Shown one piece after another: positions 16,757 through 24,335 of a stretch of 64,000 nucleotides of DNA. Position 1 is the first letter of the stretch. Each line of letters starts with the position of its first letter. Origin of the DNA: Anaerococcus marasmi (GTDB lineage Bacteria; Bacillota; Clostridia; Tissierellales; Peptoniphilaceae). Made by a program: the position numbers and the translations under genes. The notes beneath the pieces were generated by a model, which saw only the letters and a list, made by a program, of their open reading frames with translations, was not told the origin of the DNA and did no database searches. The stretch is taken from the NCBI RefSeq assembly GCF_900290195.1, contig NZ_OLMF01000004.1, positions 1,539,501 to 1,603,500 on the forward strand. The letters are read 5' to 3'.

Positions 16757-17998
16757 GTTAAAAAGTTTATAATCACTCAGCTCATCTAACCTAGTCATTA
16801 CTAAATTTTTAAATTCATTATCGAACTCTCCGGATATGACACTATCTGCAATCAAATATATAATCTCATCAGGGATAGATTCTCCCATATTTTTTATATC
16901 TTTAAGAGTATCTAGTTGGTCCAATATTTCAATCATCATATCTCCTATAGAGGAATCATTATAAGGATTTCCACTAAACTTAGCATCAAATTCACGCCTG
17001 GTCATTTCCAATTCGTACAAATCTTTATCAAGAACCAAGTCGATTTTTAGACTCATACAGGTATCCTCTAACAAAAAGTATGTTCTTTTATCGCTGACAC
17101 TTATCTTTACCGGTTTAAGTCCTTCTTTCATTATGCTTTCTAAGAAATTATTGACTGCGGCGTTTGGATTTTTCCTATAATTTTTAATGGGCTTAACGGG
17201 GATAATAGTCCCACGTCTCTTCTCCAAGGCTAAAAGAAGTTGAGGATAATAGGGGTCTGAGCCCTTTTCATATACAGGACTTGATAAGGCTATTAGCTTA
17301 CATTCCACGTCAGTTTTCTTTCTCAGTTTCTTTAATTTCTTCGCTGTACTCATATATACCATATCTGCCCTAGTATAGAAGCTATTATTTTTCCAATCTA
17401 TGTCAATGGTATCACTAAGTACATATTTGCCATTTAACTTCTCCAATAAGATTAGCTTATCTTCCAGAGGCATTATTCCAAGTCCGATATCTTTGGGGCT
17501 TTTTTCTTCTAAAATATCAGCTAGAGCTAGGCTTGCTTCTAGGGCCTGTTCTATATAGTGGTAGTCTTCCTTTTTATTAAACTCAACCATAGGAGCAAAG
17601 GGGGTAGATTTTCTAAAATAAGGCATAGACAAAGACCCTCTTATATTTAAGGAATTTTTCTTCTTATAGGCTTTAATGTCATCGGCCTCTTTTTTTGTAA
17701 TATCAATCCTATTTCCAAGCACTAGTTGATAATAAGTAGAATCGAGAGTTGATAGGAACTTATCATAATCTGAGACTATATCATCTATTTCGAAAATATC
17801 TTGAAAATATAAGATACTTTCAAGACCAGGATATAAGTTTATAGAATTGTATTCTCCAGAAGATCCTAAAATACTTACAAGGCCAATTTGTCCATCATCT
17901 AGTTTGATTGCGAAAATGTTATTGTCGTCAATCCTTGTCCATAATTTCTTCTTCTTGTATGCGAAAGCGAGCTTATAATATTTGTCCAAATTTTCCAT
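16754..17998 (-). CDS. Protein of unknown function, 414 aa
   Basis: Soluble, highly charged, no signal peptide and no membrane segment. The N-terminal half (residues 1-150) has a repeated beta/alpha look (IFAIKLDDGQIGLVSILG); the middle has an acidic/helical stretch (YIEQALEASLALADILEE) and the C-terminal third is helical. I do not recognise a catalytic motif; the design recalls proteins annotated with DUF6930/DUF7309-type domains, but that is a weak memory-based suggestion. It is a single gene converging on the SUF operon and divergent from the thiamine operon. Composition resembles the neighbourhood. Confidence 0.65.
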   Translation of the reverse strand: MENLDKYYKLAFAYKKKKLWTRIDDNNIFAIKLDDGQIGLVSILGSSGEYNSINLYPGLESILYFQDIFEIDDIVSDYDKFLSTLDSTYYQLVLGNRIDITKKEADDIKAYKKKNSLNIRGSLSMPYFRKSTPFAPMVEFNKKEDYHYIEQALEASLALADILEEKSPKDIGLGIMPLEDKLILLEKLNGKYVLSDTIDIDWKNNSFYTRADMVYMSTAKKLKKLRKKTDVECKLIALSSPVYEKGSDPYYPQLLLALEKRRGTIIPVKPIKNYRKNPNAAVNNFLESIMKEGLKPVKISVSDKRTYFLLEDTCMSLKIDLVLDKDLYELEMTRREFDAKFSGNPYNDSSIGDMMIEILDQLDTLKDIKNMGESIPDEIIYLIADSVISGEFDNEFKNLVMTRLDELSDYKLFN

Positions 17999-18096
17999 AG
18001 CGTATCCTTCTTTCTAAACTCTTATAATATTCCTACTTTTGTAGTTTATTATATCAATAAAATTCGCTTTGTTAAAGACCTTACATAAAGAAAAAT

Positions 18097-18125
18097 TTGA
18101 AAAATATAAAAAATTATCTTATAAT
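18097..18125 (+). promoter_or_regulatory. Promoter of the thiamine operon
   Basis: TTGAAA (18097-18102), 17-bp spacer, TATAAT (18120-18125), starting transcription a few bases before the riboswitch. Confidence 0.75.
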
Positions 18126-18130
18126 GTAAA

Positions 18131-18213
18131 TAGCTAGGGGTGCAATAGCTGAGAGATGGAATTATCCATTAACCCTTTAAACTTGTTAGGTTAAAACCTG
18201 CGTAAGAAAGCTA
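18131..18213 (+). ncRNA. TPP riboswitch (THI element)
   Basis: The conserved blocks are present in order: AGGGGTGC, GCTGAGAGATGG, AACCCTTTAAACTTGTTAGGTT, AAACCTGCGTAAGAAAGCTA, closed by a P1 stem TAGCT/AGCTA. Binding of thiamine pyrophosphate is expected to switch on the terminator at 18238 and shut off the thi operon. Confidence 0.95.
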
Positions 18214-18237
18214 AGTTATTATAAAGCAAAAGTTTAA

Positions 18238-18263
18238 AGACCCCTAGAAGGGGTCTATTTTTA
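18238..18263 (+). terminator. Riboswitch-controlled terminator
   Basis: AGACCCCT-AGA-AGGGGTCT hairpin (18238-18256) followed by ATTTTTA, right after the TPP aptamer. Confidence 0.9.
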
Positions 18264-18278
18264 TACTTAAAATATAGC

Positions 18279-18451
18279 TGATTGCGTAAGCAATCTACAA
18301 CTTTTATGAAGAAACCGCGAAGCGAGTTTCTACCTTATTTGCGCCCTCGCAAGGCCGCCCGGGGTTGATGGGAAAAGAGGGCCCGGGAGAAAACCGGACG
18401 GGGCATGCGGAAAGCCCCGAGAGGTTGTCTCCCGGAGGTTCGAAGAGAAAC
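18279..18451 (+). ncRNA. GC-rich, highly structured leader RNA of unknown family
   Basis: In an AT-rich genome this stretch is strikingly GC-rich from 18312 to 18440. Hairpins seen: GATTGC-GTAA-GCAATC (18279-18294), AGAAACCGC-GAA-GCGAGTTTCT (18310-18331), TTGCG-CCCT-CGCAA (18339-18352), CCGGGAGA (18383-18390) with TCTCCCGG (18428-18435), enclosing ACC/GGT and GGGGC (18400-18404) with GCCCC (18414-18418). An alternative outer stem GTTTC (18326-18330) with GAAAC (18447-18451) would compete with the second hairpin, suggesting switching. It lies between the riboswitch terminator and thiS. It is not a TPP aptamer, SRP RNA, tmRNA or RNase P RNA as far as I can tell; a mobile-element-derived RNA (for example HEARO/omega-RNA type) is a possibility only. 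Confidence 0.5.
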
Positions 18452-18526
18452 ATTTAGTATAGTATAGGATCCTATTGATGAAGTTTATGATAAAATAATA
18501 AAAAATATGAATTTTTTGAGTGTTTT

Positions 18527-18580
18527 GGCACAAAGGGGCATACCACCTCGGGTATGGTTGTCCTTTCTGTGCCTTTTTTT
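18527..18580 (+). terminator. Second terminator-like hairpin immediately upstream of thiS
   Basis: GGCACA (18527-18532) pairs with TGTGCC (18568-18573); AAGG/CCTT and CATACC/GGTATG extend the stem; seven T follow. Only a few bases separate it from the GAGGAGGTG ribosome-binding site. The apical bases CACCTC (from 18544) are complementary to that GAGGTG, so both transcription and translation of thiS could be affected. Confidence 0.75.
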
Positions 18581-18594
18581 GAGGAGGTGATTTT

Positions 18595-18792
18595 GTGATT
18601 AAGTTAAACGATAAGGAAGTGACTTTTCTTGAAGGGGAAAATCTTAAAGATTTTCTTTTAAGGAATAATTATGACCCAGATTTTCTTGCTTGCGAAGTAA
18701 ATAGTAAGCTTGTAAAGAAAGTAGACTTTGAAGACTTTATAGTTGAAGATGAATCAAATATAGAGGTTTTTTCCTTTGTAGGAGGGGGTTGA
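18595..18792 (+). CDS. thiS: Sulfur carrier protein ThiS
   Basis: 65 aa, GTG start at 18595 behind GAGGAGGTG. The small ubiquitin-like carrier ends in VGGG, the Gly-Gly tail that is adenylated by ThiF and turned into a thiocarboxylate. It delivers sulfur to ThiG for making the thiazole ring. First gene of thiSFGHWME. Confidence 0.92.
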   Translation: MIKLNDKEVTFLEGENLKDFLLRNNYDPDFLACEVNSKLVKKVDFEDFIVEDESNIEVFSFVGGG

Positions 18793-18793
18793 T

Positions 18794-19405
18794 ATGAATT
18801 TAAGAGAAGAAATTTTACAAAGACAAGAGCCTAGTGTGAATAAAATATTGGAAAAAGCGTCGGTTTCAATTCTTGGTTGCGGAGGCTTAGGTTCTAATAT
18901 AGCTATGGAGTTAAGTAGATGTGGAGTTGGAAACATTCATATCTATGATTTCGATAAGGTCGAGTATTCAAACCTAAACAGACAGAATTACGGTATTGAT
19001 GACCTAGGAAAGTCTAAGGTAGAGCAAACTAAAAAAAAAATAAAAGAAGCCATTCCCTATGTTAATATCTATGAGCATGATATAAAAATAAATTGGGACA
19101 ATCTAGATGTAATTAGTCAAAAGACTGATATTTTCATTGAAGCATTTGATAAAAAAGAAATGAAGTCTTTAGTTTTTGATTATTTTTTAGGAAAAAAAGG
19201 CAAGAAACTTATAATTGCATCGGGACTTTCTGGACTAGCTGGGCTAGAAGATATAAAAATCAAACAGATTGACAATGTGACTATGATAGGTGACTTTAAG
19301 ACAAGCCCTGAAAGCGGGCTCTATTTACCGCGTGTTGCTGTTATTGCAAGCCTTGAAGCCCTCTATGCTGTTAACACTATAATAGGAGAAGCGAATGGAA
19401 AATAA
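18794..19405 (+). CDS. thiF: Sulfur carrier adenylyltransferase ThiF, short form
   Basis: 203 aa. The nucleotide-binding motif is SILGCGGLGSNIAMELSRCGVG (residues 29-50), then the IYDFDKVEYSNLNRQNY motif of E1-like enzymes. It activates the C-terminus of ThiS. It is shorter than the E. coli ThiF (about 250 aa) and has no cysteine in its C-terminal third, as in the clostridial ThiF type found next to ThiS-ThiG-ThiH. It overlaps thiG by 11 bases. Confidence 0.9.
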   Translation: MNLREEILQRQEPSVNKILEKASVSILGCGGLGSNIAMELSRCGVGNIHIYDFDKVEYSNLNRQNYGIDDLGKSKVEQTKKKIKEAIPYVNIYEHDIKINWDNLDVISQKTDIFIEAFDKKEMKSLVFDYFLGKKGKKLIIASGLSGLAGLEDIKIKQIDNVTMIGDFKTSPESGLYLPRVAVIASLEALYAVNTIIGEANGK

Positions 19406-20165
19406 AGATTATCTAGTTTTGGGAGATAAGAAGTTTGAGTCCAGATTTATCTTAGGATCTGGTAAATACTCACCAGAATTAATCGATGCTGCAGTAGAAT
19501 CTGCAGGAGCCGAGATGATTACAGTAGCTCTAAGGCGAGCTAATACCAAGGATGTTGCTAATATTTTAAACTATATACCAAAGGAAGTTACAATAATTCC
19601 TAACACATCTGGAGCAAGAAATGCAGATGAGGCAATTAGGATAGCAAGACTTGCTAGAGAGATGGGATGCGGTAATTTCGTAAAAATTGAAATCATGAGA
19701 GATAGCAAATATCTCTTGCCAGATAATGCCGAAACCCTAAAGGCAACTAAGGTCCTTGCGGGGGAAGGCTTCGTAGTTCTTCCTTATATGTACCCAGACC
19801 TAAACTTTGCAAGAGACTTAAGGGATGCGGGAGCTAGCTCAATCATGCCTCTGGGAAGTCCTATAGGATCAAATAGGGGCCTTGCTACCAAGGACTTTAT
19901 CAAAATCATAATAGATGAGATTGATCTTCCTGTAATTGTCGATGCGGGAATTGGAGTTCCAAGCCATGCTTCAGAAGCCATGGAGATGGGAGCTGATGCT
20001 ATTATGGCCAATACTGGAATTGCTAGCGCATCTGATATTACTATGATGGCAAAAGCCTTCAAGCTTGGAATCGAAGCAGGAAGATGCGCCTACCTTGCAA
20101 GACCAGGTAGAGTTTTAGATAAGGGTGCTGATCCATCATCACCACTAAGGGACTTTTTTGACTGA
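19395..20165 (+). CDS. thiG: Thiazole synthase ThiG
   Basis: 256 aa TIM-barrel protein that joins deoxyxylulose-5-P, the ThiS thiocarboxylate and dehydroglycine. The N-terminal SRFILGSGKY, the Schiff-base lysine in FVKIEIMRDSKYLLPD (about residue 96) and the phosphate-binding IVDAGIGVPSHASEAMEMGADAIMANTGIA are clear. Overlaps thiF and thiH by a few bases. Confidence 0.95.
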   Translation: MENKDYLVLGDKKFESRFILGSGKYSPELIDAAVESAGAEMITVALRRANTKDVANILNYIPKEVTIIPNTSGARNADEAIRIARLAREMGCGNFVKIEIMRDSKYLLPDNAETLKATKVLAGEGFVVLPYMYPDLNFARDLRDAGASSIMPLGSPIGSNRGLATKDFIKIIIDEIDLPVIVDAGIGVPSHASEAMEMGADAIMANTGIASASDITMMAKAFKLGIEAGRCAYLARPGRVLDKGADPSSPLRDFFD

Positions 20166-21324
20166 TATGAATATTAAAAGCGTAAATGATTATTTTCCAG
20201 AAATGGATATAATTGACTCAGATATAAAAGAAAGAATCGAGAAAGCTTACGATGTAGTAAAAGATACCGAGGTAAGTGAGACAGACGTTCTAGCTAGTCT
20301 TAATAAGAAAAATCTTTCAGAAAGAGACTTCTACAATCTCCTAAGCGATAAGGCAGAAGATCATTTAGAAGAGATGGGAGAGCTTGCTAGAGAAGCTAGG
20401 ATTAGATATTTTGGTAATAATGTCAGCTTATTTTCTCCGATCTATATAGCTAACTATTGCGAGAACTCTTGCAGATATTGTGGTTTTAGGGCAAAAAGCG
20501 ATATCAAAAGAGCTAAGCTTAACCTAGAAGAGATCGAGGAAGAGATGAAGGCTTTGGCAGAAACTGGGATTGAAGATGTTCTAATCCTCACTGGTGAAAG
20601 CGAGAGATTTTCTTCTGTAGATTATATAGCAGATGCTTGTAGGATTGCCAGCAAATATTTTAAGGTGGTAGGAATAGAAGTCTATCCAGCCAATGTTTCC
20701 TCTTATGAGAAATTAAGAGAGGCTGGAGCGGATTTCGTTACAGTTTTTCAGGAATCCTACAACAAGAAAGCTTTCGACTACTATCATCCATCAGGGCATA
20801 AGCGAAGCTTTAACTATAGAATCGATACCCAAGAGCGCGCCCTTATGGCAGGCTTTAGGGGAGTGGGCTTTGGGGCTCTCTTTGGACTTTCTGATCCTAT
20901 AGAAGATGCCTTTAAGCTTGCCATCCATGCCAAGGAAGTTCAAAGGAAATATCCTAAGGCAGAAATTGCAATCTCTCTTCCAAGGATTAGGCCAACCCAC
21001 GGGGCGGATGATACTCTAGACTTTAATATCGTAGATGATAAGAAGTTCTTCCAAATAATGCTTGCAATTAGAATATTTTTGCCTTTTGCCTCTATTACCC
21101 TTTCAACACGTGAGTCGAAAGACTTTAGGGACTTGGCTGTGAAATATGCTGCGACTAAAATCTCTGCCTCAGTAGATACTTCTATAGGACACAGGTCAAA
21201 GAAAAGTGCTGATGAAGGAGATGAGCAGTTTGAGATTGACGATAGCCGTTCTACCGAAGAAGCTTTCGAAGACCTCAAGAAAATTGGCATGACACCAGTC
21301 TTTACTGATTATATTAATTTATAG
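20158..21324 (+). CDS. thiH: 2-iminoacetate synthase ThiH (radical SAM)
   Basis: 388 aa. ThiH splits tyrosine to give dehydroglycine for ThiG, the oxygen-sensitive alternative to glycine oxidase. The Fe4S4-binding motif CxxxCxxC reads NYCENSCRYCGF near residue 100, followed by the family stretches EVYPANVSSYEKLREAGADFVTVFQE and GVGFGALFGLSDP. The use of ThiH supports an anaerobic lifestyle. Overlaps thiG by eight bases. Confidence 0.94.
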   Translation: MTDMNIKSVNDYFPEMDIIDSDIKERIEKAYDVVKDTEVSETDVLASLNKKNLSERDFYNLLSDKAEDHLEEMGELAREARIRYFGNNVSLFSPIYIANYCENSCRYCGFRAKSDIKRAKLNLEEIEEEMKALAETGIEDVLILTGESERFSSVDYIADACRIASKYFKVVGIEVYPANVSSYEKLREAGADFVTVFQESYNKKAFDYYHPSGHKRSFNYRIDTQERALMAGFRGVGFGALFGLSDPIEDAFKLAIHAKEVQRKYPKAEIAISLPRIRPTHGADDTLDFNIVDDKKFFQIMLAIRIFLPFASITLSTRESKDFRDLAVKYAATKISASVDTSIGHRSKKSADEGDEQFEIDDSRSTEEAFEDLKKIGMTPVFTDYINL

Positions 21325-21331
21325 GAGAAGT

Positions 21332-21877
21332 ATGGAAAACAAAAGAAAAATCCTAATACTAGTAACTATGTCCATGTTTGTAGCAATCGGAGTTGTTATC
21401 TCTCCAATCCTAAGGTTTGAGGGCTTCGCCCCTACAGCTCACTTTGTGAATATAGTATGCTCAGTCTTTCTAGGACCTTGGTATAGCTTACTAAACGGAA
21501 TTATCACAGCTGCTATCCGCATGAGTCTTATGGGAATCCCTCCTCTTGCCATAACAGGACAAGTCTTTGGAGCCTTCTTGTCAGGCTTTCTTTACAGAAA
21601 GAGCAAGGGCTCAATCCTTGCTTGTGTAATTGGAGAGATTATAGGAACAGGAATTATCGGATCAATAGCCTCCTACCCAGTCATGGCCCTTCTTTGGGGC
21701 AAGGGAGATATCACCTGGTACTTCTACCTTCCAAGCTTTTTGATAGCTACACTTATAGGAGGAACGGTAGCTTTTATCTTCCTAAAGACCCTACAAAGAG
21801 CCAAGGCTCTCTATCCAATCCAAAAGAAATTAGGAGTTAATGTCTATGAAAAATCTAAATCAGATTTTGCTAAATAG
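21332..21877 (+). CDS. thiW: ECF transporter S component ThiW (thiazole uptake)
   Basis: 181 aa with five to six membrane segments. It begins with the S-component pattern KILILVTMSMFVAIGVVISPI, then FAPTAHFVNIVCSVFLGPWYSLLNG. ThiW binds hydroxyethylthiazole and needs the shared ECF A/A'/T module, which is not in the window. Its presence next to a full thiazole synthesis branch indicates both synthesis and salvage. RBS GGAGAAGT precedes the start. Confidence 0.88.
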   Translation: MENKRKILILVTMSMFVAIGVVISPILRFEGFAPTAHFVNIVCSVFLGPWYSLLNGIITAAIRMSLMGIPPLAITGQVFGAFLSGFLYRKSKGSILACVIGEIIGTGIIGSIASYPVMALLWGKGDITWYFYLPSFLIATLIGGTVAFIFLKTLQRAKALYPIQKKLGVNVYEKSKSDFAK

Positions 21878-22667
21878 GAAGAAGTTAGAAGATACTTCGC
21901 CCCTAATCCATGCCATAACCAATCCCATAGCCATAACCATGGTGGCAAATGGGATTCTTGCAACTGGTGCTAAGGCTATTTGCGCAGCTCATCCTGATGA
22001 AGTTTCGGAAATTGTAAATATGTCCAAGGCCTTAAGTCTTAATTTGGGTAATATAACAAGTGAGAGAATGGTCGCTATGAGAAAGGCTAGCCAATGTGCT
22101 AGTAAGAGAAACATTCCCCTAGCCCTAGATGCGGTGGGAGTTGGAGCTTCCACCCTTCGTCTGACCTATGCCAAGGACCTTTTGGGAAAATATCATTTCG
22201 ATTTGATAAAGGGAAATAGCTCGGAGATTAAGGCCCTAGCTGGAGAAAAAAGCGAGGCTTTGGGCATAGATGTAGGAAAGAATGATGAGATAAGAGAAGG
22301 AAATATAGAAAGTCTCGCCCAAATAGGAAGAAGGCTCTATGAAAAATATAAGTCGACTATCCTAATTACAGGTAAATCCGATCTTTTAGTAACTAGGGAT
22401 AGGTATTTCGTAGTAAATAATGGAGTAGAAAATCTTTCCAGAATCACTGCTACAGGTTGTATGCTTACAGGTATAATTTCAAGCTTTATGGCTGTTACAG
22501 ATCCCCTAGAGGCATCCCTTATGGGCTTACTCCTCCTTGAAGTTTCTGCAGAGATGGCAAATACCGATAGGCTAGGAACATTTCTTGTAAATCTCATGGA
22601 TGAAGTTTCTACGATAGAAGATGAAGTTATAAGCAGGAGAGCTGATATAAGAGAGGTAGAATTTTGA
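21846..22667 (+). CDS. thiM: Hydroxyethylthiazole kinase
   Basis: 273 aa from ATG 21846 (an ATG at 21840 is also possible). ThiM phosphorylates hydroxyethylthiazole taken up via ThiW. Seen: SPLIHAITNPIAITMVANGILATGAKAICA at the N-terminus, KGNSSEIKAL, the ATP-site ITGKSDLLV, and the catalytic ATGCMLTG with Cys in the anion hole, all typical. Overlaps thiW by about 30 bases and thiE by four. Confidence 0.95.
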   Translation: MKNLNQILLNRKKLEDTSPLIHAITNPIAITMVANGILATGAKAICAAHPDEVSEIVNMSKALSLNLGNITSERMVAMRKASQCASKRNIPLALDAVGVGASTLRLTYAKDLLGKYHFDLIKGNSSEIKALAGEKSEALGIDVGKNDEIREGNIESLAQIGRRLYEKYKSTILITGKSDLLVTRDRYFVVNNGVENLSRITATGCMLTGIISSFMAVTDPLEASLMGLLLLEVSAEMANTDRLGTFLVNLMDEVSTIEDEVISRRADIREVEF

Positions 22668-23281
22668 CAAAACTTTACTTAGTAACAAATTCAGATAAAT
22701 ATGACGAAGAAGAATTCCTAAGAAGGATAGAAGAGGCCCTAAGGGGTGGAGTAGACATCCTCCAGCTTAGGGAAAAAGATAGACCTGATAGGGAAATTTT
22801 AGAACTAGGGAAAAAGGTAAAGGCTCTTTGTGATAAACACAAAGTCCCTATGCTAATTGACGATAAGGCCCACCTGGCCTGGGCTCTGGGAGTAGGAGTC
22901 CACCTAGGCCAAGAAGACATGCCAGTAGATCTAGCAAGAAAGCTTCTAGGAAAAGATGCCCTAATCGGAGCGACTGCAAAGTCTGTCGAAGCGGCCCAAA
23001 AGGCGGAAAAGGACGGAGCGGACTATCTTGGAGTAGGGGCAATCTTTGATACCAAAACCCACGTCAAGACCAAAAGGACCAGTGTAGAAACTTTTAAAGA
23101 AATAAAAAACAAGGTAGGCATAGATGTCTACGCCATAGGAGGACTCAATACCAGTAATATCGACGTCCTAAAATCTTCTGGGGCAGATGGCATATGTGTA
23201 GTAAGGGCCATAATGGATAGCCCAAATGTCTACGAAGATACAAAAAAGCTTAAGGAGAAAATGGAAGATATTTTAGGCTAG
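22664..23281 (+). CDS. thiE: Thiamine-phosphate synthase
   Basis: 205 aa, TTG start overlapping the thiM stop. ThiE joins HMP-PP to thiazole phosphate. TIM-barrel motifs seen: VDILQLREKDR, VPMLIDDKAHLAWALGVGVHLGQEDMP, GATAKSVEAAQKAEKDGADYLGVGAIF and DVYAIGGLNTSNI. Last gene of the operon; note that thiC and thiD for the pyrimidine half are absent from the window. Confidence 0.95.
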   Translation: MTKLYLVTNSDKYDEEEFLRRIEEALRGGVDILQLREKDRPDREILELGKKVKALCDKHKVPMLIDDKAHLAWALGVGVHLGQEDMPVDLARKLLGKDALIGATAKSVEAAQKAEKDGADYLGVGAIFDTKTHVKTKRTSVETFKEIKNKVGIDVYAIGGLNTSNIDVLKSSGADGICVVRAIMDSPNVYEDTKKLKEKMEDILG

Positions 23282-23352
23282 ATCAATTAGCCTTTAGAGA
23301 TCCGTATTTAGCTTAAGTTTATCAATGAATTTATAGGATAGACTTAAAATAA

Positions 23353-23406
23353 AAATCGTCCCATTATTAGACTTTGATCTAGCTAATAATTGAGACGATT
23401 ATTTTT
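23353..23406. terminator. Bidirectional terminator between thiE and the glutaredoxin-like gene
   Basis: AAATCGTC (23353-23360) pairs with GACGATT (23394-23400), with an inner ATTATTAG/CTAATAAT extension. T-runs lie outside on both strands, so it can end both converging operons. Confidence 0.85.
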
Positions 23407-23428
23407 CTTTATTAAATTTCTATAGATT

Positions 23429-23674
23429 TTATAAAAATTCCACTTCCTTTTCATCAATGACCTTACAAGGAACTCCAACTCTAGCTGCTTCTTTCACTTC
23501 ACCAAATCCTTCGAGTCTATCTCTAAAGTAGAGAAATCTCTTAAGGTTAGCCATAGAGTCGGTAATATTGTAAAAGCTAACTCCCTTGTACTTATCTGGA
23601 TTTTTGTCATAATCTGCCATTATTAAAGTACAATCCGGACACTTATCACTTACAAAAATTTCAATCTTTCCCAT
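23429..23674 (-). CDS. Glutaredoxin-like protein with CPDC motif
   Basis: 81 aa thioredoxin-fold protein. The redox motif is KCPDC at residues 11-15, the cis-Pro region is RVGVPCKV near residue 70 and contains an extra cysteine. The family is small cytosolic thiol-redox proteins; the partner is unknown. Start overlaps the end of the DHFR gene by 14 bases, so the two are co-transcribed. Confidence 0.75.
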   Translation of the reverse strand: MGKIEIFVSDKCPDCTLIMADYDKNPDKYKGVSFYNITDSMANLKRFLYFRDRLEGFGEVKEAARVGVPCKVIDEKEVEFL

Positions 23675-24155
23675 AATTATTCCTCCTATATCTCACATAT
23701 CTAAAAGATACCCCATTTTCTTCCATAATATCAGATTCTTCGCTTAGGGACCAGTCCTCATCTTGGTCAAAATTATGGAGGAAACTATCGGCCTTTTTCT
23801 CAGCGTTAATCTTGGTTATAATGGCCTCATTGCAATATTCTAGGAAGATTTCTACTATCTTCTCCCCGCCTATAACAAAGACTTCCTCAGATCTTTCCTT
23901 GACATAGGCTAAGACATCCCTGTAGTTTGTAAATACCCTCGCATCTTTTGCCTTATAATCCCTATTTCTAGAAAGGACTATATTTTCCCTATGAGGAAGG
24001 GCGCCACCCATGGACTCATAGGTTTTTCTGCCCATGATACAGATATTTCCTAAAGTATAGGACTTAAAATGCTTAAGGTCCCTTCTTATATGAAAAAGCA
24101 TCTTTCCATCTTTGCCTATGCCCCAATTCTTATCGACTGCCAAAATAATTTTCAT
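23661..24155 (-). CDS. folA: Dihydrofolate reductase
   Basis: 164 aa. DHFR regenerates tetrahydrofolate with NADPH. N-terminal ILAVDKNWGIGKDGKMLFHIRRDLKHFK includes the catalytic acidic residue (Asp); IMGRKTYESMGG and the NADPH-site FVIGGEKIVEIFL follow. The usual LPW is here MLF, a modest deviation. No thymidylate synthase gene is adjacent. Coupled to the glutaredoxin-like gene downstream. Confidence 0.92.
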   Translation of the reverse strand: MKIILAVDKNWGIGKDGKMLFHIRRDLKHFKSYTLGNICIMGRKTYESMGGALPHRENIVLSRNRDYKAKDARVFTNYRDVLAYVKERSEEVFVIGGEKIVEIFLEYCNEAIITKINAEKKADSFLHNFDQDEDWSLSEESDIMEENGVSFRYVRYRRNNYGKD

Positions 24156-24274
24156 ATTAACTCCTTAGTCTCATTATATCATCTTAGACAAAGATTTGTA
24201 GGTAAACATTATCTTTGTTTTTAGCCGAATCCTATAAATTAGCTGATGAAAATGTTTGATTTTGTAAGAAAGTG

Positions 24275-24303
24275 TTGACAAACTTTCACTTTTCATATAT
24301 ATT
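24275..24303 (+). promoter_or_regulatory. Promoter of the BadF/NagK-type kinase gene
   Basis: TTGACA (24275-24280), 17-bp spacer, TATATT (24298-24303). Confidence 0.75.
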
Positions 24304-24335
24304 TGAAGCAAAAGAAGAAAAAGCGAGGAGATATT

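Noticed and set aside
18330-18533. Minus-strand open frame of 67 codons over the GC-rich thi leader
   Set aside because: It runs antisense through the hairpins, its Pro/Gly/Arg-rich part only reflects the GC-rich DNA, and it has no ribosome-binding site.
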